Source of the DNA: JAYYZW01 sp965217605
GTDB taxonomy: Bacteria; Pseudomonadota; Gammaproteobacteria; Ga0077536
Direction of reading: 5' to 3'
NCBI GenBank assembly: GCA_965217605.1
Contig: CBDCJB010000013.1
Coordinates: forward strand, 248,001-312,000
DNA length: 64,000 nt
Position 1 is the first letter of the stretch; each line of letters opens with the position of its first letter. This document shows positions 52,330 to 59,270 of this stretch, piece by piece. A program made the position numbers and the translations under genes. The notes beneath the pieces were generated by a model that was not told the origin of the DNA, ran no database searches, and was given only the letters and a program-made list of their open reading frames with translations.

Positions 52330-54003
52330 GTGACACCCGCCGTTGCCGCCCTCGCCTGCCTGGCGCTATACGTCCTCGGTTACCGTCTATATGGACGCTG
52401 GATCGCGGATCATGTGTTCAGGCTCGATCCCGACACCATCACGCCGGCGCACGAACTCGAGGATGGTTACGACTATGTACCGGCACGCAAGTATGTCTTG
52501 TTCGGCCATCACTACGCGTCGATCGCGGGCTTGGCGCCCATGCTCGGACCGGCGATCGCGGTGATCTGGGGTTGGGTCCCGGCGATGTTCTGGGTCGTGT
52601 TCGGGACCTTGTTCATCGGCGCCGTGCATGATTTCGGCGCGCTCGTCGTGAGCATGCGCGCCAAGGGCAAATCCATCGGCAAGGTCGCCGAAGCCATCAT
52701 CGGACCGCGCGCGAAGACCTTGTTTCACGCGATCATCTTTTTCCTGATCGCGCTCGCGATGGGCGTCTTCGTGCAGGTCGTCGCGCAACTCTTCTCGAGC
52801 GCGTATTACCCGCAATCGATCTTCCCGTCCGCAACCTTGATGGTGCTCGCGATGGCGATGGGGGTGCTGTTCTATAAGAAAGGCTTCCCGCTCGGGCCGC
52901 TGACCGCGGTCGGCTTCGCACTCACCCTCGGCGCCGTGTATCTCGGCGCCCTGCTGGGCGCACCGGATCTGTCCGTACGTGCATGGAGCGGCGTTCTCTT
53001 GGTGTACGCGTTTCTCGCCTCCGTGTTGCCGGTGTGGCTGTTGCTGCAACCGCGTGATTTCTTGAATTCGCTGCTGTTGTACCTGGGCCTCGCGAGCATC
53101 TTTCTGGGCTTTTTTCTGCTCAACCCCGAGTTTGCAGCGCCCGTCATCGAGCTCGAGCCGGAGGGCGCGCCGCCACTCTATCCGTTCGTGTTCATCGTCA
53201 TCGCCTGCGGCGCGATCTCGGGCTTTCACGGGCTGGTGTCCTCCGGCACGACGGCCAAGCAGATCGGCAAGGAGACCGACGCGCGCTTCATCGGGTACGG
53301 CGGCATGATCGGCGAGAGCCTGCTCGGATTGGCGGCCGTGCTCGCTTGCACGGCAGGATTCATCGACGCCGCTGCCTGGCAGTCGCATTACGCGAGCTGG
53401 GACATGGCGAAAGGTCTCGGCACCAGCATGGCCGCGTTCATCAACGGCTCGGCGCTGTTTCTGAATCAGTTAGGCGTGCCGCAACAGCTCGGACAAACCT
53501 TCGTCGCATTGGTCGCGGTATCGTTTGCGTTGACGACGCTCGACTCGGCGACGCGCCTGTTGCGGTTCAACATCGAGGAAGTCGGCGAGACCGCAGGTCT
53601 TCCCGTGTTGAGCAACCGGCTGGTTGCATCATCGCTTGCGGTCGCGGCGATCGGGTTTTTCGCTTTCTACGAGATCGACGGCAAACCGGCTGGCCTGGCG
53701 CTCTGGGCCTTGTTCGGTACGACCAATCAGATCCTGAGCGGCTTGACGCTGCTCACGATCACCCTGTATCTGATCCAAGAGAAGCGCAATTACTGGTGCA
53801 CGTCTATTCCGATGGTGTTCATGCTGGTCACCACCGTCGCGGCGATGGGGATCGGGATCAAGGGTTTCCTGGAGCAGAAGAACTATCTGCTGTTGGCCGT
53901 CGGCTCGACGCTCGCGGTGCTCGCCACCTGGTTGATCGTCGAAGGCGCGATCCGCTTCAAGCAGGAACGCCAGCGCACGCTCGCTGAAGCAGTAACCGAT
54001 TAA
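52330..54003 (+). CDS. cstA: Carbon starvation protein CstA-like transporter
   Basis: A 557-aa polytopic membrane protein of the CstA family, which imports pyruvate or peptides. The N-terminal signature is LYVLGYRLYGRWIADHVFRL, then YDYVPARKYVLFGHHYASIA. Conserved GTLFIGAVHDFGALVVSMRA and HGLVSSGTTAKQIGKETDAR lie in order. It is shorter than the E. coli protein (about 700 residues) because it lacks part of the C-terminal extension, as in other short CstA proteins. The start is a GTG at 52330. A conserved unknown gene follows after 22 bp. Confidence 0.88.
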   Translation: MTPAVAALACLALYVLGYRLYGRWIADHVFRLDPDTITPAHELEDGYDYVPARKYVLFGHHYASIAGLAPMLGPAIAVIWGWVPAMFWVVFGTLFIGAVHDFGALVVSMRAKGKSIGKVAEAIIGPRAKTLFHAIIFFLIALAMGVFVQVVAQLFSSAYYPQSIFPSATLMVLAMAMGVLFYKKGFPLGPLTAVGFALTLGAVYLGALLGAPDLSVRAWSGVLLVYAFLASVLPVWLLLQPRDFLNSLLLYLGLASIFLGFFLLNPEFAAPVIELEPEGAPPLYPFVFIVIACGAISGFHGLVSSGTTAKQIGKETDARFIGYGGMIGESLLGLAAVLACTAGFIDAAAWQSHYASWDMAKGLGTSMAAFINGSALFLNQLGVPQQLGQTFVALVAVSFALTTLDSATRLLRFNIEEVGETAGLPVLSNRLVASSLAVAAIGFFAFYEIDGKPAGLALWALFGTTNQILSGLTLLTITLYLIQEKRNYWCTSIPMVFMLVTTVAAMGIGIKGFLEQKNYLLLAVGSTLAVLATWLIVEGAIRFKQERQRTLAEAVTD

Positions 54004-54025
54004 CGCGACGAACGGGAGATCCGCG

Positions 54026-54862
54026 ATGGATTTTGCCAAATTTTGGATCAGCGAAGACGTGGCGGTGCCGGACCACTTTGGCGCGCTAGCAACCGTGCGC
54101 GTATGGGGCGCATCGAACAGCGACGAGACGGACGCCAGACGCGCCGCATCGGAGCGTGCCAGCCGCTTACTCCGTTTCTTACGCGATCCGGACAAAAAGG
54201 ATGAATACGAGTACTTCAATGGCTATATCCGCGAGGAAGTGTTGGACGAAATCGCCGACGAGAACGGCGAACAGCTCGCCGTCATTACCCGCAACCACTA
54301 TGGCGCGCTGGTGCTGAATACCGAGCGCGTGCTGTTCGGAGACATCGACGTGCCCGATGAAGACGGATTGATGAAACTGCTCAACCGGCTGGGCCGACGG
54401 CCGCGTGACAAGGCGTATTTCGTCGACCGGATCCGGTCGTTTCAAGCGGAGCATAAATCGTTTGCGTTCGTCGTGTACGAAACCCGCGCGGGTTTGCGAT
54501 TCGTCATTACCAACCGTGAAATCCGGCCGGATGGAGAGGAAGTTCAACTGCTCTTCAAATCGCTCAAAGTGGATCGGCTCTACACCCGTCTGTGTAAGAC
54601 GCAGGTGTGCTTCCGCGCGCGCCTCACACCGAAACCATGGCGTATCGACATGGAGCAACCGGCGTCGAGGTTTCCTCGCGATTCCGAACAGGACGAGCAG
54701 GAATTCAGATCTTGGCTTGAAACGTATAAGGCGAAATCAGTGCAGGCGTCTGCTGCGCGACGGATTGCGGAGATTGGGACCGGGCGGATACCGAAGTCTG
54801 TACAGCGTATTCTCGACTATCACGATCTGTATGCCTGCGGTAACGGGCGCACGCTTGCGTAG
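54026..54862 (+). CDS. Conserved protein of unknown function
   Basis: A 278-aa soluble protein with no membrane segment or signal. The most distinctive stretch is ADR/VDRLYTRLCKTQVCFRARLTPKPWRI (key residues C, Q, C, F, R, R, P, K, P, W), preceded by KSFAFVVYETRAGLRFVITN. I have seen this LYxRLC..Q.CFRARLTPKPWR motif only in proteins of unknown role. It is 22 bp downstream of cstA and probably co-transcribed. A primase-like fold is a speculation I cannot support. It is followed by attC-like repeats. Confidence 0.7.
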   Translation: MDFAKFWISEDVAVPDHFGALATVRVWGASNSDETDARRAASERASRLLRFLRDPDKKDEYEYFNGYIREEVLDEIADENGEQLAVITRNHYGALVLNTERVLFGDIDVPDEDGLMKLLNRLGRRPRDKAYFVDRIRSFQAEHKSFAFVVYETRAGLRFVITNREIRPDGEEVQLLFKSLKVDRLYTRLCKTQVCFRARLTPKPWRIDMEQPASRFPRDSEQDEQEFRSWLETYKAKSVQASAARRIAEIGTGRIPKSVQRILDYHDLYACGNGRTLA

Positions 54863-54879
54863 ATGTTGTTTGCGTTGAT

Positions 54880-54978
54880 GCTTAACGACCAAGTCAATCG
54901 GCGTTTCGCAGCGGGCTTCCTTGAGACGAAAATTCAACGCCGGCACAAGTAAGTCCGCTGTAAAACGTCCGGTTAGGC
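54880..54978 (+). repeat. attC-like site (repeat copy 1)
   Basis: Begins GCTTAAC (54880-54886, fits RYYYAAC) and ends GTTAGGC (54972-54978, fits GTTRRRY). The inner arms are CGGCGTTTCGCAGCGGGCTT (54899-54918, continuing CCTTGAG) and the inverted partner ending at 54971. They pair well with a single extra base on one side, as in integron attC hairpins. The left arm has a longer spacer than typical sites. Confidence 0.45.
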
Positions 54979-55024
54979 GCCAGCACGGCCTTTTAGGCGA
55001 TATTGATTAGATACATGATTTTGC

Positions 55025-55345
55025 TTACGGAATCTCCACTTCCGCATAGCCTGCGTCTGGGATTTCCTTCAATGCCTGAAGGATTGACCCGACTGAATTC
55101 TGGATACGGGGCCAGCTTGGAGTCGATAAGGTAACGATCGCTATGGATCGTTCGCTAATATTCTGTTGGTGCTTGAGATTTTGATCCGTCGTGATAAAGA
55201 CTTCGAATCCTTCCTGCTCAGCAGCAGCGATTAGCTCACCGTTATCGAGCGTTGCCCAACCGCGCTCGTACGACGTTTCTACGACGTAATCTTCTAATTC
55301 GTGTCTGAGTGGGACGGGTGTGCCTTGATCAAAAAGAATGCGCAC
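55025..55345 (-). CDS. DUF5615 PIN-like toxin
   Basis: A 106-aa PIN-like protein of the DUF5615 family. The fold markers are ILFDQGTPVPLRHELEDYVV (first acidic site), LDNGELIAAAEQEGFEVFIT (ELxxxAE) and TDQNLKHQQNISERSIAIVT (TDxNL). Such proteins are presumed RNases in VapBC-like modules. It starts at a GTG that directly follows the antitoxin's TGA, so the two are co-translated. It is in opposite orientation to flanking genes and lies between attC-like repeats. Confidence 0.82.
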   Translation of the reverse strand: MRILFDQGTPVPLRHELEDYVVETSYERGWATLDNGELIAAAEQEGFEVFITTDQNLKHQQNISERSIAIVTLSTPSWPRIQNSVGSILQALKEIPDAGYAEVEIP

Positions 55346-55567
55346 TCAAGCAGAAACCATTGCACTACGAGCCGCGTGCTCTAATGCCTCGCGCGCTTGT
55401 TCAGACGAAACGCCCGGGAACCACTCGACGAACTTGACAATATCTGCGCCATCCTCGAGATTCTCGAATAATGCGGCAACGGGAATTCGCGTTCCGCGAA
55501 AAACCCACGCTCCGCTTACTCGATTAGGGTTCCTTTCTACAGCGTTGCAACTCGACCAATCAATCAT
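55346..55567 (-). CDS. DUF433 antitoxin
   Basis: A 73-aa DUF433 (VapB45-like) protein: WVFRGTRIPVAALFENLEDG and ADIVKFVEWFPGVSSEQARE ALEHA (continuous) give the characteristic GTRIPV and EQ..EALE motifs of a winged/helical DNA-binding antitoxin. It lies immediately upstream of the DUF5615 toxin, the standard gene order for this pair. Confidence 0.85.
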   Translation of the reverse strand: MIDWSSCNAVERNPNRVSGAWVFRGTRIPVAALFENLEDGADIVKFVEWFPGVSSEQAREALEHAARSAMVSA

Positions 55568-55628
55568 AGTAGGAATCCTAGCATAAAGGCCGATTTGTAT
55601 TAGTGGCTTATGCGCCTAACGACGAAGT

Positions 55629-56963
55629 CTAAGGTATCCCCACGAATGTGAGGAGAAAAGTGATCTAAAACAGAGAGATAGCAGCGCATCGTGTTCTCTG
55701 ATCCAATGATCGTTACCACACGTAACATCGGGCAGAGGAAACACGATGCGCATACTCAAAGTATTACATAGAACCGTATTCGACTCAGTCCCTTCCATTC
55801 ACCAAACCCGCGGCCGTGCATTGGCGGTAACCGTGGCGTCATTATTAGGTGGCGCCTTCCTTACCGTAACCGCGCTCGGACGCGGACTCGATAGCGCGGC
55901 ACGAACCAAACACAACATCAAACGCGTCGACCGATTAGTCTCCAACCCGCACCTACAACGTGAACGGCTCAGCCTCTACCGGGCCTTGTGTCATCGTCTC
56001 TGCCAACACCTCCCTCAACCCGTCATCATCATCGACTGGTCCGATATCATCCAACAACAACGGATCATGCTGATCCGTGCAGCGCTGGTCGTCGACGGGC
56101 GGGCTATCCCACTGTATGAAGCCGCCTATCCCTTAAAGCACTACAACAAACCGCGTACCCATCAGCGCTTCTTATTGGAATTGAGCACCTTGCTGCCCGC
56201 ACACTGCGTCCCGATTATCGTCACTGATGCGGGCTTTCGTGGACCCTGGTTCAAGGCCGTCGAAGCGTTGGGATGGCATTGGATAGGTCGCGTGCGCAAT
56301 GTCATCAATTATCGGCTTCTATCACGTAAAACCTGGCGTAAAACCACAGACCTATACTATCGCGCGCGCACTCAACCTCGTTATCTCGGCGCCGCTGAAC
56401 TGTCCTCTAAATCACCCTATCTGTGTCATCTCTATCTCTACAAAAAGCGCAAGCAACATCGCAAAGCCAACCGCTCTGTCATCCACTTGGCCAAACACGG
56501 CACCAGTGAAACCTTCGCCGAACAACAACGACAACCTTGGCTCATCGCTACCAACCTGTCACCGCAATCATTCTCACCAAAACACATGATCAATCTCTAC
56601 GGCAAACGCATGCAGATCGAGTTGTCTTTTCGTGACCTGAAAAATGACCGCTTCGGCTTGGGTTTCTCGCTCACTCGAACAACGCGCATCGACCGACTCA
56701 ATAGCCTGCTCCTGATCGGCACCTTGGCTACGTTATGTTTATGGTGGCTCGGTTTACTCGCGCGCGCAAAGCAATGGCATCTACACTTCCAGGCCAACAC
56801 CGTCCAACATCGTAACGTGCTTTCTGCAACCTTCCTTGGCAGAGAGGTCTTGGCGCGAAACGATTACGGCTTCAGTTTCAAAGACCTGATCCGGGCACAT
56901 CGACAACTACTCGAAGCTATCGAATCCGCCCATCAACTCGACTAATTCGTGGGGATCCATCAG
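55629..56963 (+). mobile_element. IS4-family (IS10-group) insertion sequence
   Basis: 1335 bp with terminal inverted repeats CTAAGGTATCCCCACGAAT and (complement of the right end) CTGATGGATCCCCACGAAT. Flanks CGACGAAGT and CGACTAAGC (9 bp, two mismatches) look like an aged target duplication. An intact transposase fills it. It interrupts an attC-like repeat. Confidence 0.8.
55746..56945 (+). CDS. IS4-family transposase
   Basis: A 399-aa DDE transposase. Catalytic Asp residues lie in PVIIIDWSDIIQQ and PIIVTDAGFRGPWFKAVEAL. The IS4 YREK signature is exact: YGKRMQIELSFRDLK (Y-2-R-3-E-6-K). The N-terminus (RALAVTVASLLGGAFLTVTA LGRGL, continuous) and KHNIKRVDRLVSN are typical of the IS10/ISPepr-like part of the family. 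The frame is complete, so the element may still be mobile. Confidence 0.9.
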   Translation: MRILKVLHRTVFDSVPSIHQTRGRALAVTVASLLGGAFLTVTALGRGLDSAARTKHNIKRVDRLVSNPHLQRERLSLYRALCHRLCQHLPQPVIIIDWSDIIQQQRIMLIRAALVVDGRAIPLYEAAYPLKHYNKPRTHQRFLLELSTLLPAHCVPIIVTDAGFRGPWFKAVEALGWHWIGRVRNVINYRLLSRKTWRKTTDLYYRARTQPRYLGAAELSSKSPYLCHLYLYKKRKQHRKANRSVIHLAKHGTSETFAEQQRQPWLIATNLSPQSFSPKHMINLYGKRMQIELSFRDLKNDRFGLGFSLTRTTRIDRLNSLLLIGTLATLCLWWLGLLARAKQWHLHFQANTVQHRNVLSATFLGREVLARNDYGFSFKDLIRAHRQLLEAIESAHQLD

Positions 56964-57020
56964 CGACTAAGCTAACCGGCGTTTCGCAGTTGGCTTTCTT
57001 GGACCGAAAAAACGGTTTTG

Positions 57021-57076
57021 GGGTCGGAGTAAAAACTCCGTTAACGCCTAGTTTTTACGGAGACCGGGTCGGACCA
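57021..57076. other. Hairpin with flanking GGGTCGGA repeats
   Basis: GTAAAAACT (57029-57037) and AGTTTTTAC (57050-57058) form a stem around a loop holding GTTAAC. GGGTCGGA occurs just before (57021-57028) and just after (57066-57073). It looks like the end of a small mobile element. From about 57077 to 57306 I see no gene or feature. Confidence 0.45.
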
Positions 57077-57306
57077 CCTTAGCTCCTTGGTTTAATGAAC
57101 ATAATTTGAGGAGACCGCGATTGGAGAAGCTAAGATTCTATGTTTCGGGCCCGAATTTAAAGCCTAATCACCGCTGCGTTTGAGAAGGAGTCAGAGCGAC
57201 CTAGCCCTCGATTGCCCGTTCTTACAATGACTTTAAAGCACCGCTTTTAACTTTTTAACGCACGTTGCGACATCTATAGCTAAGAAAAAGCTAATTTATA
57301 CAGCTG

Positions 57307-58658
57307 CTGAAGGATCCCCACGAAACTAGGCCTCAGTCAAGGGGGTTAAGGTAATTTGCTGTAAGGCAGTCATGGACTGTTCGATGTCGGTTATTGTCAA
57401 CGTCAGGGTTTTCGTGCGAAAACTTTGTAAGCCCAAAAAGAAAGTCGAGAGCACGGGTCGATGCCGGGTCGTGTTGGCCTGGTAATGTCGCTGAAGGCCG
57501 AAACGTTGCATCGTATGGCCGACCAACCAAGCAACCAACGTTGCCAAGGTACCGATCAGAACAAGGATTGAAAGCCGTTGTGCACTGTTTGAACGTACGC
57601 TGCGGAAATAGAGTCCTAACCGGGCATTCTTCATATCACGGAAACTCTCTTCAATCTGCATACGCAATTGATAACACCGCATCACCTGTTTGGCCGCCCG
57701 CGCGCCCAAAGAGGTGACCAATACCCACGGTTCGCGCTGGCGTCGTTCGTTCGCCAGGCTGCGACCACCGCGTGCACGCGTGCCGCGGCAGGTCAAAAGT
57801 TGACGGCCCCGCTTATTGTTCTTTACCAGATAGAGGTCACAGGCCAACGGGTGCTTTTGGGTCAGTTCGACGCTCCCGATATGCCGTAGACGTGAGGTGG
57901 CCGTCACATGCAATGTTCGGCACGGTTGCCAACTGCCCTCGTTGTCCAACCGATAATGGGTGCGTCCGCGCACGCGACCGACCCAGTCCCAACCCATCCG
58001 TTCGACCTGTTTAAACCAAGGGGTGCGGAAACCTGCATCTGTCACTAAGATCGGGCAACACCCCGGCGGCAAGATGTCCCGTAAGTGGGCCAGAAAGCGC
58101 CTCCTCACCTGTCGGTTGTCGTACACCGACAGCGGATGCACTTCTTCGTAAAGTGTCAGGGCACGGCCTCCCACCGGAACTGCCGCACGTAATAACTGCC
58201 ACGACCGGTCTTCGCGCATATCCGACCAATCCAAAATAATCACCGGACGCCGCGCTTGGCCAAGCACCACCGTCGCTATCGTCTTATAAAGTGCATGTCG
58301 CTCTGACTGAAGATGACGATTACCGACTAACCGGTCGACTCGCTTGATGTTGTGTTTGACCCGAGCATCTGATTCCAGCGCGCGGCCAAGACCCGATAAG
58401 CTCATCTGTCGACCGACTAACAGCGCTCCAACGCTCGCCATCAAGGCCTTGAGTCTAACCGCGTGGACCTGTGGACAAGCTTGCCTGATTATTCTGTGTA
58501 ACAATCTCAGTGCATGCATGGCGTTCTCCCGTGACCAATTTGGTTTCGTCACCGTTATTGATCACCGAACGTCATGCATGTTCCCTAAACGTCGTTAGTT
58601 TTTTCCTAAATTATTATTTTCCTTCTCGTTTCTCTCTGTTTTCGTGGGGAGCCTTCAG
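57307..58658 (-). mobile_element. IS4-family insertion sequence (second type)
   Basis: 1352 bp with near-perfect terminal repeats CTGAAGGATCCCCACGAAA (left) and CTGAAGGCTCCCCACGAAA (complement of right). A perfect 9-bp target duplication ATACAGCTG flanks it (57298-57306 and 58659-58667). It carries an intact transposase different from the other IS4 copy. The insertion looks recent. Confidence 0.92.
57326..58519 (-). CDS. IS4-family transposase
   Basis: A 397-aa DDE transposase. Asp residues lie in PVIILDWSDMREDRSW and PILVTDAGFRTPWFKQVERM. The YREK signature reads YQLRMQIEESFRDMK. KHNIKRVDRLVGNRHLQSER aligns with the other IS4 transposase in the window, but overall identity is moderate, so they are separate IS species. 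The ATG at 58519 has GGGAGAACGCC just upstream; the frame could start at 58552. Confidence 0.9.
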   Translation of the reverse strand: MHALRLLHRIIRQACPQVHAVRLKALMASVGALLVGRQMSLSGLGRALESDARVKHNIKRVDRLVGNRHLQSERHALYKTIATVVLGQARRPVIILDWSDMREDRSWQLLRAAVPVGGRALTLYEEVHPLSVYDNRQVRRRFLAHLRDILPPGCCPILVTDAGFRTPWFKQVERMGWDWVGRVRGRTHYRLDNEGSWQPCRTLHVTATSRLRHIGSVELTQKHPLACDLYLVKNNKRGRQLLTCRGTRARGGRSLANERRQREPWVLVTSLGARAAKQVMRCYQLRMQIEESFRDMKNARLGLYFRSVRSNSAQRLSILVLIGTLATLVAWLVGHTMQRFGLQRHYQANTTRHRPVLSTFFLGLQSFRTKTLTLTITDIEQSMTALQQITLTPLTEA

Positions 58659-58673
58659 ATACAGCTGCTTTAG

Positions 58674-58687
58674 TTGGTCCGACCCTT
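58674..58687 (-). repeat. GGGTCGGACCA motif copy
   Basis: TTGGTCCGACCCTT, matching the copies at 31870-31882 and 57066-57076 (inverted). It lies seven bases past the IS4 target duplication, downstream of the selenoprotein gene. Confidence 0.4.
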
Positions 58688-58739
58688 ATCTCTATAATCC
58701 GTTCCCACCGAACTGCGGTCCGGGACCTGCGCAAGTGTT

Positions 58740-59270
58740 TTACACGTCTTCGGATCTCGAACAAACCAGCGCATAAAGCTCATCGAAGGCGGTATCCGCC
58801 AGCGCGCGCATTTCGTCCTCAGTCCGATCTTGTATCGGATGCTGCACGAATACACTCTTGGGATGAAACCCGAGCGCCTCACCCTGCGATCGCGCCGCTT
58901 CGACGAATACGTTAGAGGCAATATAACCACCTGGAATTCCCCGACTGTCTAGATCTTTAATGTCCTGCAAACTGCACGACGTACACGATCCTCAGTCGGC
59001 CAGCCCCTCGATGACGACGTCGCATTGCTGTGCAATGTCCTGCAGGAGTTCGACCGGCGCGGTGCGCGTGAAGGTCGGCTTTTTGAAGCGCCGGGTCTTC
59101 AATCCCCGCTCCTGCAACTGAGCGTCGATGCGATCGAGGAACACGTCACCTTTCGTTTTGGAGATGTCCAACAAACCGACCGTCAAGCCGTCGAGGGAAT
59201 CCGGTATGGGTAACGGTTCCCTACACGCTGGATCGAGTTCGCCTGTGGGGTCCAATAAAACCTGTGTCAT
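58740..59270 (-). CDS. Predicted selenoprotein, UGSC family (in-frame UGA = Sec93)
   Basis: Reading through an in-frame TGA at 58992-58994 gives a 176-aa protein. The N-terminal part is MTQVLLDPTGELDPACREPL, then GLTVGLLDISKTKGDVFLDR and CDVVIEGLAD. The UGA is followed by GSCTSCSLQDIKDLDSRGIP, then the conserved AARSQGEALGFHPKSVFVQH PI (continuous) and an acidic helix. This is the pattern of the UGSC-motif (seleno)protein family, where U or C occupies the UGA position. The same frame is open on both sides of the UGA, and both halves belong to one family. A SECIS-like hairpin follows. The ATG has GGAGG seven bases upstream and overlaps the preceding gene's stop (ATGA). The biochemical function is unknown; the U-GSC-TSC cluster suggests thiol/selenol redox chemistry. 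Confidence 0.82.
58962..58994 (-). promoter_or_regulatory. UGA codon and bacterial SECIS-like hairpin
   Basis: Minus strand: UGA (58994-58992), 11 nt, then GTCGTGCAGTTTGCAGGAC (58980-58962). GTC/GAC and TGC/GCA pair around a G-G mismatch, leaving the loop AGTTT with a G as its second base, 18 nt after the UGA. That fits the known bacterial SECIS pattern (short stem, G among the first loop bases, 16-37 nt from UGA). Confidence 0.6.

Larger units (their letters stand above)
55614..57010 (+). repeat. attC-like repeat copy 2, split by IS4
   Basis: GCGCCTAACGACGAAGT (55612-55628) and CGACTAAGCTAACCGGCGTT with its continuation TCGCAGTTGGCTTTCTTGG (56964-57002) rejoin to a sequence closely matching repeat copy 1 (54880-54935). 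The IS4 element 55629-56963 sits between them. The right arm of the hairpin seen in copy 1 is not recognisable downstream. Confidence 0.45.

Noticed and set aside
54026..54862. Primase-like function for the gene after cstA
   Set aside because: I see only a conserved LC..Q.CFRARLTPKPWR motif and no primase catalytic triad that I can place with confidence.
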